From a virus, in the IMG/VR virus record IMGVR_UViG_3300037502_001832, positions 1-29,615 of that record: 29,615 nucleotides of DNA; one strand, 5' to 3'. The translations under genes were made by a program, and so were the position numbers. Of this stretch, positions 15,646 to 21,914 are shown piece after piece. The first letter of the stretch is position 1. Each line of letters starts with the position of its first letter. The notes under the pieces are model-generated. The model ran no database searches, was not told where the DNA came from, and was given only the letters and a program-made list of their open reading frames with translations.

Positions 15646-16179
15646 TTAAAAGTTTTTATAGTTTTTTGATGCAACAGGGTCTTTACCCTGATTGGAATAC
15701 TTAGCATCTGCTTTTGAAGCATAATCGGTGTATGGCATTTCAGATATATCATGGTAGCAGATTTGTGCAATCTTCATGCCTGGGTATATCTTGACTGGTT
15801 GAATACAAGCCAACTCAAGCGTCCAATGTCCTTTAAATCCAACATCGCCAAAACCAGCCGTTATATGAACAAATAACCCTAAACGGCCTAAACTGGATTT
15901 TCCTTGAATAATTGGAACATGGCGCAATGTTTCCGTATATTCTACAGTTGATGCCAGGTAAAGGATATTTGGTTTAAGAATCAATCCATCTTCAGGAATG
16001 ATAATTTCAACGTATGGGTTCTTTTGCCTGACGTCAAGAACATGTTCGGTGTACATTAATAGCGTTTTTGACAAAGTTAAATCAACGCTATTAGTTCCAA
16101 TATTTTCTTCTATTAAAGGCTCAATGACAATGTTTTTAGCTGCTATTTCGTCAATGATGGTTTTGTCTGTTAAAATCAT
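15646..16179 (-). CDS. dcd: dCTP deaminase (Dcd/Dut family)
   Basis: A 177-residue protein with the trimeric dUTPase/dCTP deaminase signature: NSVDLTL (30-36), the phosphate-binding GKSSLGRLG (93-101), and GDVGFKGHWTLEL (111-123) with the catalytic Glu122, then PGMKIAQICY. It converts dCTP to dUTP and ammonia, feeding dTTP synthesis; some relatives also hydrolyse dUTP. Length is slightly shorter than bacterial Dcd. It is coupled by ATGA to three paralogous small genes upstream and lies in the same operon as a dNTP pyrophosphohydrolase-like gene, which together point to nucleotide-pool control. Confidence 0.85.
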   Translation of the reverse strand: MILTDKTIIDEIAAKNIVIEPLIEENIGTNSVDLTLSKTLLMYTEHVLDVRQKNPYVEIIIPEDGLILKPNILYLASTVEYTETLRHVPIIQGKSSLGRLGLFVHITAGFGDVGFKGHWTLELACIQPVKIYPGMKIAQICYHDISEMPYTDYASKADAKYSNQGKDPVASKNYKNF

Positions 16180-16391
16180 TTTTCTTCGTTTTTATAAGTT
16201 TCGTTGTAATATTGTTCTGCTTCATCTTTTAGTGGAAATCCATTTTGATTACTTCCTTCATTATAAGATGTAATTATCTGCTCCTTTTCCAATTCTTTTG
16301 CTTCTTCACGAATATTATTCCATTCAGATATAGTGTGTTTTTCGGTTATCATTTTATTAAATAACCATTCAACTGCCGTTTGTTTACTCAT
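16176..16391 (-). CDS. tandem paralogue 3, small phage protein of unknown function
   Basis: A 71-residue protein starting MSKQTAVEWLFNKM and ending AEQYYNETYKNEEK. The same N- and C-terminal signatures occur in the two genes immediately upstream. The middle is a charged helix with an ELEKEQIITSYNEG segment. Small proteins with TAVEWL...MEKEQII...EYYNETY are common in Bacteroidota phages and have no assigned function, as far as I recall. ATGA overlaps join it to both neighbours. Confidence 0.6.
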   Translation of the reverse strand: MSKQTAVEWLFNKMITEKHTISEWNNIREEAKELEKEQIITSYNEGSNQNGFPLKDEAEQYYNETYKNEEK

Positions 16392-16594
16392 TTTTCTTCG
16401 TTTTTATAATTTTCATTATAATAATTTTCTGCATCTCCTTGATTTTCAGTTGCTGAATATCCTGCTAAATAAGCATTTATTATCATTTGTTTTTCCATTT
16501 GTAAAACTTCTTCTTGAAACTGTTTTGAAACTCGTATTCCAGCATTTACCCGTAATACCTCTATTAAATATTGAACTACTGTTGGTTTGCTCAT
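16388..16594 (-). CDS. tandem paralogue 2, small phage protein of unknown function
   Basis: A 68-residue protein starting MSKPTVVQYLIEVL and ending AENYYNENYKNEEK, the middle member of three tandem paralogues. The central QMEKQMIINAYLAG segment aligns with EKEQII in its neighbours. It has diverged most in the first helix. Both ends are in ATGA overlaps, so synthesis of the three is likely coupled. Function unknown. Confidence 0.6.
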   Translation of the reverse strand: MSKPTVVQYLIEVLRVNAGIRVSKQFQEEVLQMEKQMIINAYLAGYSATENQGDAENYYNENYKNEEK

Positions 16595-16857
16595 TTGTCT
16601 TCTTTTTTATAAGTTTCATTGTAATATTGTTCGCCGTTTATAGTTTTGTGATATTGTTTTGCACCATGTGCCTCTATTATCTGCTCCTTTTCCATTTCTT
16701 TGGCAATAATACATTTCATTTTTAACAAAGTCGTAGCTGTAAATACAGCATCGACATCTTTTTTTAACGATACATCATTTTTGATTAAATTATCTAATAT
16801 TTTTTCCATTTGCTCTATTTCATCTATTACCCATTGAACAGCAGTTATTTTACTCAT
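16591..16857 (-). CDS. tandem paralogue 1, small phage protein of unknown function
   Basis: The longest of three tandem paralogues (88 residues), starting MSKITAVQWVIDEIEQMEK and ending GEQYYNETYKKEDK. It has an additional 17-20 residues of lysine/valine-rich helix in the middle (LKKDVDAVFTATTLLKMK) before the shared MEKEQII core. Likely produced by duplication and divergence. Coupled by ATGA upstream to a 53-residue gene and downstream to paralogue 2. Confidence 0.6.
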   Translation of the reverse strand: MSKITAVQWVIDEIEQMEKILDNLIKNDVSLKKDVDAVFTATTLLKMKCIIAKEMEKEQIIEAHGAKQYHKTINGEQYYNETYKKEDK

Positions 16858-17015
16858 ACATTTTTTTTATGTGACACAAAAAATAGAAGAAATCCAGTTA
16901 CATAATATATTGTATTATTATAAATATAATACCCTTCTTTATTTGTAAAATCAATTTCATCTTTCCAAACATTATAGCGTTTACCAAATAATCTTATTTT
17001 AATATATTTAATCAT
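16854..17015 (-). CDS. 53-residue protein of unknown function
   Basis: A short frame starting MIKYIKIRLFGKRYNVWKDE, with a tyrosine/asparagine-rich middle and a hydrophobic stretch (YYVTGFLLFFVSHKKNV) at the end. It fills the 150-base gap between the pyrophosphohydrolase-like gene and the first paralogue and joins both by ATGA overlaps, which is good evidence that it is translated. No family recognised. Confidence 0.55.
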   Translation of the reverse strand: MIKYIKIRLFGKRYNVWKDEIDFTNKEGYYIYNNTIYYVTGFLLFFVSHKKNV

Positions 17016-17344
17016 TTCTTTAAATCATTTAATTCTGGGTGAGTAAAATAAAATTCAGTTAGCATGGCAGCATTGCACATCAAATGCGCAAAGTTCAAAA
17101 GCCCACTTTCAGCGTCTATCATTTCACCAAGTCGAATAGCTTCAAGGTGTCTCATGGCTGAGGCAATGACTAAAGAAAACGGAAAACCTTTTTCCCAGTT
17201 GCGCTCATCGTATTTTTCTAATCCTTGCGTCCATACCTTAGCGTATTCCCGTTGGGCAATCGCTGGACAAAGGTCATAACGGATTTTATTTTCATTGTGC
17301 CTGACTGCTCCGTTAAATTCCTTATAAAGTTCTTGTACTGTCAT
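17012..17344 (-). CDS. dATP/dGTP diphosphohydrolase-like protein (DUF5664 type)
   Basis: A 110-residue helical protein with the pattern of the DUF5664 family: NKIRYDLCPAIAQ (19-31), GLEKYDERNWEKG (41-53), SAMRHLEAIRLGE, then DAESGLLNFAHLMCNAAML. Members are all-alpha, MazG-like proteins thought to hydrolyse dATP/dGTP; family naming is from memory. In the same operon as dCTP deaminase, so it fits nucleotide-pool remodelling. It starts six bases after the nuclease gene and ends in an ATGA overlap. Confidence 0.65.
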   Translation of the reverse strand: MTVQELYKEFNGAVRHNENKIRYDLCPAIAQREYAKVWTQGLEKYDERNWEKGFPFSLVIASAMRHLEAIRLGEMIDAESGLLNFAHLMCNAAMLTEFYFTHPELNDLKK

Positions 17345-17350
17345 TCTGGT

Positions 17351-17956
17351 TTATTTATACGTGTGTAAAAAACTGGTAAAATGTTCGCTTATCTCCTTGC
17401 AAGTATTTTCGATTAATACAATTGCTTTTAGTAGGTCGTCCATTACAAATGTATGATTTAATTCATAGCTTTCCCCTGTAAATTCCAAACCGTTTTTTGT
17501 TTTTTTTGTGCCAAGCCAATTGATTTGAGACTCAGGGATTTTATCACCATTGACAAACATGGCAAGTGCATATACCTTCATTTGTATGCTATTTTTTAAG
17601 GTGTCTATTGTCCACGGTTTGCCAGATGTTTTAAAGTCAATTACTTTGTTATTTTCTTTATCCCAGGCGTCGATGAACCCTTTAACTTGAATATCGTTTA
17701 TTGATAGGCTAATTTCCTTCTCAGCCTCTAGACCTTTCAATGGACGTATTTTGTCTAAGTAAAAATTAGGGAATGTTTCCATAATAATTCCGTCTTTGAT
17801 ATAGGCTTCCGTGTCTTCGGCAAATTGCTTTCCAAAATCCATGTAGATAGAAGGCTCTTCAGGAAGGTCAAGATAATATCGATTGATATATTTTTCACGG
17901 TCGGTGTACCAAAGGTTTATTTGGCTGACTGAGATATATGGTTTTGGTAGTAGCAT
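17351..17956 (-). CDS. PD-(D/E)XK nuclease, Cas4/RecB-like
   Basis: A 201-residue protein with the PD-(D/E)XK nuclease core: a helix SVSQINLWYTDREKY at the start, GFIDAWD (Asp96), IDFKTSG (Asp107, Lys109), then QMKVYALAM (Gln125, Tyr129), the order typical of RecB/Cas4-type phage exonucleases. No cysteine cluster for an iron-sulphur centre is apparent. It probably acts in phage DNA recombination or end processing. It starts at an ATG preceded by AACAATAACC, two bases after the coiled-coil gene stop. Confidence 0.75.
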   Translation of the reverse strand: MLLPKPYISVSQINLWYTDREKYINRYYLDLPEEPSIYMDFGKQFAEDTEAYIKDGIIMETFPNFYLDKIRPLKGLEAEKEISLSINDIQVKGFIDAWDKENNKVIDFKTSGKPWTIDTLKNSIQMKVYALAMFVNGDKIPESQINWLGTKKTKNGLEFTGESYELNHTFVMDDLLKAIVLIENTCKEISEHFTSFLHTYK

Positions 17957-17958
17957 GG

Positions 17959-18186
17959 TTATTGTTTTTTAAAATGGGAATTTTTTTCTTCACTAATAAG
18001 TCCATCGGTGTATTTAACGCCTTCTTCGTAGCCTTTTTCAAATTCTATTTTTACAGACCTTTTGCGATGCTCTTCTGCTGCAATTAAATCTTTTTCAAGT
18101 TTTTCAATATAATTTGTTAAATTAATAATGACATCATTAATTTCATAAATAGCATTATCTATTTGTCTTTCTAATTTTTTTTTCAT
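17959..18186 (-). CDS. small coiled-coil protein
   Basis: A 75-residue highly charged helical protein (MKKKLERQIDNAIYEIND, then NLTNYIEKLEKDLIAAEEHRKR) with heptad-like leucine/isoleucine spacing, followed by a glycine-containing acidic end. The start at 18186 is preferred: the longer frame from 18222 begins inside a GC-rich hairpin and lacks a leader, whereas the ATG at 18186 follows ACAATTTAAA. It lies two bases ahead of the nuclease gene, so it may be a partner protein; this is a positional guess. Confidence 0.5.
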   Translation of the reverse strand: MKKKLERQIDNAIYEINDVIINLTNYIEKLEKDLIAAEEHRKRSVKIEFEKGYEEGVKYTDGLISEEKNSHFKKQ

Positions 18187-18212
18187 TTTAAATTGTTTTT
18201 GTATTGGTAAAT

Positions 18213-18236
18213 CCCCAGCCATATTTTAGGCTGGGG
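18213..18236 (-). terminator. GC-rich hairpin, possible terminator or RNA-processing stem
   Basis: Perfect 8-bp arms CCCCAGCC (18213-18220) and GGCTGGGG (18229-18236) with an AT-rich 8-base loop. On the minus strand the bases that follow are ATTTACC, so there is no proper U-run and termination would be weak. It lies between the unknown 144-residue gene and the coiled-coil gene and may set their ratio or stabilise an mRNA end. Confidence 0.45.
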
Positions 18237-18253
18237 CAAACAAACCAATATGA

Positions 18254-18688
18254 TTAAAAGAATTTTCCTATCTGGATAAAGATTGTAGCTGCTGCTGGTT
18301 GTGCCTGTGCAGCTTCTAACCCTGAGGCTTGTAACTGGTGAAATATATCTGCATAAATTCCAGTCATGAAGGTAGCCTTTTCGCTTATTTCTTCAGCCGT
18401 TAATTTACCGTTTTTATTTACAGTTGTTGCTGGTGTTTCGTTTGTTTCCTTTGTTGGTATCGTGTCAGCCGTTGTCATATCAAAGGCAACTTTGTAGCTT
18501 TTGCCGTCGTGGATAACTGTAACCTCATCGTCTTTCTTCAATGCTTTTAATTTTTCATCATCAGGCTTTCCATAAACCCTAATGTCTTCGCCATTCGCTA
18601 AAGTGACAACAGCGTTAATGGATGCTCCAAATTGTCCTTCAAAGACCTTTCCAGCCGTGTACTTGATTTTCCCTTTTAAAATGTTCAT
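18254..18688 (-). CDS. unknown protein with OB-like N-terminal half
   Basis: A 144-residue protein. The first 70 residues alternate strands and turns (KGKIKYTAGKVFEGQFG, INAVVTLANGEDIRVYG, DEVTVIHDGKSYKVA), reminiscent of an OB fold of a nucleic-acid-binding protein. Residues 70-100 are a Thr-rich linker, and the end is helical and alanine-rich. It lies in the replication/recombination block a short distance from a recombination-type nuclease. A separate SSB exists at 24919. OB resemblance is by eye and unproven. Confidence 0.45.
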   Translation of the reverse strand: MNILKGKIKYTAGKVFEGQFGASINAVVTLANGEDIRVYGKPDDEKLKALKKDDEVTVIHDGKSYKVAFDMTTADTIPTKETNETPATTVNKNGKLTAEEISEKATFMTGIYADIFHQLQASGLEAAQAQPAAATIFIQIGKFF

Positions 18689-18699
18689 AAAGTTTGTTT

Positions 18700-18918
18700 T
18701 TAATGATTAATTGATTCGTACCAAAGTTGCTTTTTATGATTGCTGATTTCCTTCCAGTCTATTTCTTTATCGTAGTCGATAATATAACCTTGCCTAAATA
18801 CCTTTTCAAGTTCAGCAACGCCATGTGTTCGCCAATACTTTTTTAATTGGTTAGGCTCAACGTAATTAGATGGGGCATTGTTTAGGCTGATTCGTTTTGC
18901 AAATTCTTGTATGTTCAT
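18700..18918 (-). CDS. small protein of unknown function
   Basis: A 72-residue soluble protein starting MNIQEFAKRISLNN, with a YWRTHGVAELEKVFRQG segment and a WKEISNHKKQLWYES end; helical and moderately basic. Coupled to the upstream gene by ATGA. It could be a small DNA-binding helix-turn-helix relative, but no clear motif is visible. Eleven bases separate it from the next gene. Confidence 0.5.
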   Translation of the reverse strand: MNIQEFAKRISLNNAPSNYVEPNQLKKYWRTHGVAELEKVFRQGYIIDYDKEIDWKEISNHKKQLWYESINH

Positions 18919-19235
18919 AACGCTTCCATTTCAGCGATTGCTTCATCGCATTTTTCAATAAGGTTTATTCTAAACCTATTTATTGTTGATTCTCCAGAGT
19001 CATTGTGTGCTTCAAGTTGTACTTTCATGTCTCTTACATTATCAATGTAAAATGGTAAACGGTCACGTCTGTACATGTTTACATAATACAATATCATACG
19101 GTGAGCATAACCACGAAATTCCAAAGCAATTTGCCAATCCTTAATTCTCTGGTCGTTCATTTGCCTAATTTCGATGTGCAATTCTTCTATCTTGTTTTGA
19201 TAAAAGTTGATTAAATCATTTAGTGATTGTTCCAT
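18915..19235 (-). CDS. helical protein of unknown function
   Basis: A 106-residue protein with a long charged N-terminal helix (NDLINFYQNKIEELHIEIRQ), an aromatic middle (YAHRMILYYVNMYRRDR) and an acidic helical end. No catalytic or membrane motif. Its leader AAAAACAACCAATC immediately before the ATG is shared with the genes at 13756 and 19500, suggesting common translation signals. Function not recognised. Confidence 0.5.
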   Translation of the reverse strand: MEQSLNDLINFYQNKIEELHIEIRQMNDQRIKDWQIALEFRGYAHRMILYYVNMYRRDRLPFYIDNVRDMKVQLEAHNDSGESTINRFRINLIEKCDEAIAEMEAL

Positions 19236-19257
19236 GATTGGTTGTTTTTAAGGTTGT

Positions 19258-19500
19258 TTAATCTTCAATGTCTATCCAGTCGCCTTGATTGTTCATTATA
19301 ACTTTTTCAAGGTTTAAGGTTGGGTATCTACCTTCGCATATTGCTGGTTCAAATTTGTAATCAAGTATATCCCAAATCTCATCATAATGTGGCATAGTAT
19401 CATCACCGTAATTTCCGTCGCCATACTCAAACGTAATATGAACAAAGTCATCAATATACTCGTCTAAACAAACGGATAATCTAAATTTTGAAATCTTCAT
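19258..19500 (-). CDS. small acidic protein of unknown function
   Basis: An 80-residue acidic protein (about 20 Asp/Glu) starting MKISKFRLSVCLDEYIDDF, with an aromatic and glycine-rich centre (FEYGDGNYGDDTMPHYDE) and a short C-terminal tail ending WIDIED. Small acidic phage proteins sometimes mimic DNA; there is no specific evidence for that here. It has the AACAACCAATT leader and lies 22 bases ahead of the next gene. Confidence 0.5.
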   Translation of the reverse strand: MKISKFRLSVCLDEYIDDFVHITFEYGDGNYGDDTMPHYDEIWDILDYKFEPAICEGRYPTLNLEKVIMNNQGDWIDIED

Positions 19501-19525
19501 AATTGGTTGTTTTATTTGTAAAAAA

Positions 19526-19738
19526 TTAAGTCCAGAATGTTTTGTCTATCAGGAAATAAGCTGCTTCCCTCATTTCCCTTTTCTTTGCCTCAAAGTAGGT
19601 GGATGCGCAAACGTGATAACCGTTAGGTGCATGAAGAATGTTTACCATGAATTGGAATTCAGATTTGCCTTCAAGGATTGACTTGTACACGTTTGCATCG
19701 TGTTCAGTGTTAACCCTAATTACTTCTATTGTTTTCAT
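19526..19738 (-). CDS. small protein of unknown function
   Basis: A 70-residue protein with a strand-helix-strand-helix look: MKTIEVIRVNTEHDANVYKS, then FQFMVNILHAPNGYHVC, then a basic-acidic helix FEAKKREMREAAYFL. It is preceded by the AACAACCGAT leader. A gap of about 50 bases separates it from the upstream gene, containing a GC-rich patch (about 19768-19782) but no clear stem. No family recognised. Confidence 0.5.
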   Translation of the reverse strand: MKTIEVIRVNTEHDANVYKSILEGKSEFQFMVNILHAPNGYHVCASTYFEAKKREMREAAYFLIDKTFWT

Positions 19739-19788
19739 ATCGGTTGTTTTTAAATTGCAGTTTTAGCGGATGCTGCACCCCGATTATA

Positions 19789-20073
19789 CTAATAAACTTG
19801 ACACTCAATAAAATCAATATCAACGTCGTCTAATATCATTTTAATATCATAAATGGCATTTGTTTCGTTAATATCTCCTCTTCTGTGTTCTTTAATAATA
19901 TCACATATAGAATCAGAAATATCACATAATTCGGTTGTATCTGGTAAATCATCTAAAGATAAACCAAAATTAAAATTAATGTGAAAAGATAAAATTCGAC
20001 GTGCGTAATGATAAGCATCATACGATGAAGCATCAATCAAAGATTGTTGGATTACATAAGTCATGTTTTTCAT
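19789..20073 (-). CDS. small acidic protein of unknown function, first gene of its operon
   Basis: A 94-residue protein starting MKNMTYVIQQSLID, helical with an acidic Asp/Ile-rich second half (TELCDISDSICDIIKEH, ending DDVDIDFIECQVY). The start is placed at ATG 20073, which follows the leader AAAACAACCGATT; the longer reading from 20097 would use a TTG. It is the first gene after the conserved AT-rich element 20087-20160 and after a terminator, so it opens an operon running to about 15366. Function unknown. Confidence 0.5.
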   Translation of the reverse strand: MKNMTYVIQQSLIDASSYDAYHYARRILSFHINFNFGLSLDDLPDTTELCDISDSICDIIKEHRRGDINETNAIYDIKMILDDVDIDFIECQVY

Positions 20074-20086
20074 AATCGGTTGTTTT

Positions 20087-20160
20087 GTTATTTTCAATAC
20101 ATAAAATTAATATTATTTTTTGATATAAAAAAATATTTACACAAATATTTTTAAAAAAAA
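20087..20160 (-). promoter_or_regulatory. conserved 74-bp AT-rich element, copy A
   Basis: Same sequence as 14034-14107 except eight positions. It holds a perfect 10-bp inverted repeat, AAAAATATTT (20129-20138) and AAATATTTTT (20143-20152), with a 4-base spacer, and ends nearest the gene with GTATTGAAAATAAC read on the minus strand. It lies between a terminator and the first gene of the operon. Candidate promoter plus operator for the long minus-strand operon. Confidence 0.55.
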
Positions 20161-20214
20161 GTGAGATAAAAAATTACCTCACTCCAAAACGAAAAACCAG
20201 ATTTTACAAGTATG
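20153..20214 (-). ncRNA. candidate ~60-nt small RNA with own promoter and terminator
   Basis: A TAnnTTTG box (TATCTTTG on the minus strand, 20227 to 20220), with TTG eighteen bases further upstream, starts two bases after the 244-residue gene stop. About 40 bases downstream a terminator stem follows (20161-20182). The interval contains no frame of useful length. A transcript of about 60 nt is predicted. The box may instead be a chance match, in which case the terminator simply ends the replication operon. Confidence 0.35.
20161..20182 (-). terminator. rho-independent terminator ending the replication operon
   Basis: On the minus strand GTGAGGTAA pairs with TTATCTCAC (20182-20174 with 20169-20161), a 9-bp stem with one G-U pair and a TTTT loop, followed by eight T residues. 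On the plus strand the same position would be an A-C mismatch, so the stem is directional and supports minus-strand use. Confidence 0.85.
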
Positions 20215-20219
20215 CACCA

Positions 20220-20227
20220 CAAAGATA
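20220..20227 (-). promoter_or_regulatory. Bacteroidota-type promoter box (TATCTTTG)
   Basis: Minus-strand TATCTTTG fits the -7 consensus TAnnTTTG; a TTG at 20246-20248 (as CAA on the plus strand) gives an 18-base spacing, close to the usual -33 to -7 distance. It lies in the gap after the 244-residue gene. Single matches to this six-base consensus are expected by chance dozens of times in AT-rich sequence, so position is the main support. Confidence 0.4.
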
Positions 20228-20228
20228 A

Positions 20229-20963
20229 TCATTTACGGTTTAAAACAATGCGATATACCGCTATTTTCCGTGCGATTGTCTTTGCGTTTGTTTCCTGAAG
20301 TTGAGCAGCATTTTTTAATTGGCTTTTAAAGTCAAAGTAATTATCGGTCTCAGGCTTTATCTTTGATGATATTTCAAGTGCTTCTTCCCAGATGGCTTTC
20401 TTTTCCCCTTCCGCATACTGGATTAAACCAGCTTCCATTGCTGCATCATACCAATATACGGGTACGTCTTTATAGGATTCTCCTTTAAACCCTGTTAACA
20501 TTTCTGGAAATTCCTCGTAAAACTTTTTCTTTGCCTCAATTTGCCTTTGTTCCTCTTCCATCTTTAATCGTTTCTTTTCGTCTTCGCTATCTATGGTATA
20601 ATATACCTTTTGCCTCCAGTTAATATAAGCGGTTAAAATTCTACCTATGGCAGCCAAATCAACTTTGCCGTACAGCTTATGTTCGTCTATGTTTAGTTCT
20701 TGCCTTGCAAATTTCTCAAAGGCAAGTTTAATTTCTTCAACCGCAATTAGTTTATAGGTTGATATAAATTTGATTAGTTCGATTAAATGTTCAGGACTTG
20801 CGTCAATGCCATACAATGGAAGGATTTGTCTAATTACGTCGTTTATCTTTGGCAGTGATTCAACGACGCCTGTTTTGAACAATCTTTTTTCCCTGTTGTC
20901 GATTACAACCTGAACATCTTGTATTTTTTCCTCAAGGGTGTTTGCAATTGCTGGTAGGTTCAT
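20229..20963 (-). CDS. replication-region protein of unknown function
   Basis: A 244-residue soluble helical protein. The first 100 residues contain KINDVIRQILPLYGID and a KLIAVEEIKLAFEKFARQEL helix followed by KLYGKVDLAAIGRILTAYINWRQK, a layout seen in phage replication-accessory proteins. The middle is a long charged coiled coil (DEDEKKRLKMEEEQRQIEAKK), and the end is helical. It follows the winged-helix genes in the same operon with a 12-base gap. A role as helicase loader or initiator partner is plausible from position; no ATPase motif is present. Confidence 0.5.
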   Translation of the reverse strand: MNLPAIANTLEEKIQDVQVVIDNREKRLFKTGVVESLPKINDVIRQILPLYGIDASPEHLIELIKFISTYKLIAVEEIKLAFEKFARQELNIDEHKLYGKVDLAAIGRILTAYINWRQKVYYTIDSEDEKKRLKMEEEQRQIEAKKKFYEEFPEMLTGFKGESYKDVPVYWYDAAMEAGLIQYAEGEKKAIWEEALEISSKIKPETDNYFDFKSQLKNAAQLQETNAKTIARKIAVYRIVLNRK

Positions 20964-20975
20964 TTCGTTTGTTTT

Positions 20976-21914
20976 TTATTGAGTTTGATATTTTTTCATC
21001 GCTTCTGCCAATAACCTATCAACCTCATCGTCATATGCCTTTTTCTTTGCTGCTGGGCTTGATGTTTGATAGGCAGTATAAATCTTTGCCGATTGTCCGT
21101 ACAATGTCGATGGTGTAAAGTTAGCCTTAATCCATTTGTCGTTTAATGTCCATGCAGCGTTTATAAAAACCTTTAATGCCTCAATAGTATTACCATTCCT
21201 GTCAACTTTTTCAAGCCATCGCAACAAATAAACCATGCCTCCAGCATCTTTGGGGCTCATGATATAGTTTCCGTTTTGGTCGGTCGGGTACGCAGCACCA
21301 GATAATTGCTCAAACGTTTGACAGAACACTGTAAAGGCTTCGTAGGTCGGGTTGGGCTTCCTTTCTTCTTTTCTTTTGGCGGAAGTTTTCTTTTCTTCTT
21401 TTTGACTTTGCAAATTAGCAATCACGGTAAAAGGGTTGACTTTGTAATTTTGATTTATTTCGATTTCATCTTCCGAAAATTCATCTGAATTTTCAATATT
21501 ATCTTTTAAGTTTTTATTTTTAATAAGTTTTTCTTCTTTCAAGTTTTTATTCTTAAGTGAAGGATTTTCCCGAAGCGGTATTTCACCGTCACGGGTTTTT
21601 TCCGATACGGTGAAATTTTTATCTGGTATAAAATCTATGACATAATCAAAACTATCAAATTTTCCATCTTCTGTTCTTCTTTGAGTTCTTTTTAAATATC
21701 CTGTTGAAACTAATTCGTCAAGATATTTTCTTAAAGTATCTTTTGAATATCCTAAATCTTTTGCCATTTTTGATTGGTAAAATTTCCAATCTTCAGCCAT
21801 TGAAGACATATAGCAATATAAAAATCTCGCTCTATCTGAAATACTTGAATTTCTTATCAAGTCATTAGGTATTTGCGTAAAATACTTCTTTGTTTTATTT
21901 GTGCATGTATTCAT
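20976..21914 (-). CDS. winged-helix replication initiation-type protein
   Basis: A 312-residue protein. Residues 10-95 form a clear helix-turn-helix region of the HTH_36/RepA-like type: FTQIPNDLIRN, DRARFLYCYMSSMAEDW, SKMAKDLGYSKDTLRKYLDEL, then GYLKRTQRR, a wing. A lysine-rich, low-complexity linker follows (about 115-180), and a C-terminal helical domain (WLEKVDRNG, KWIKANFTPSTLYG) resembling the end of phage replication proteins that contact helicase or DNA. It is coupled by ATGA to a second winged-helix gene upstream. Likely binds the phage origin and starts replication; a regulator is the alternative. Confidence 0.7.
   Translation of the reverse strand: MNTCTNKTKKYFTQIPNDLIRNSSISDRARFLYCYMSSMAEDWKFYQSKMAKDLGYSKDTLRKYLDELVSTGYLKRTQRRTEDGKFDSFDYVIDFIPDKNFTVSEKTRDGEIPLRENPSLKNKNLKEEKLIKNKNLKDNIENSDEFSEDEIEINQNYKVNPFTVIANLQSQKEEKKTSAKRKEERKPNPTYEAFTVFCQTFEQLSGAAYPTDQNGNYIMSPKDAGGMVYLLRWLEKVDRNGNTIEALKVFINAAWTLNDKWIKANFTPSTLYGQSAKIYTAYQTSSPAAKKKAYDDEVDRLLAEAMKKYQTQ

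Noticed and set aside
16333-16725. 130-codon plus-strand frame opposite the three paralogues
   Set aside because: Leucine/phenylalanine-rich translation is the expected shadow of AT-rich lysine/glutamate coding on the other strand.
18187-18222. Extended start of the coiled-coil protein
   Set aside because: The ATG is inside a perfect GC-rich stem and lacks a leader; the ATG at 18186 has the usual A-rich context.
20074-20097. TTG start of the gene at 19789
   Set aside because: It would place the protein start in the conserved AT-rich element; the ATG at 20073 has the shared AACAACCGATT leader.
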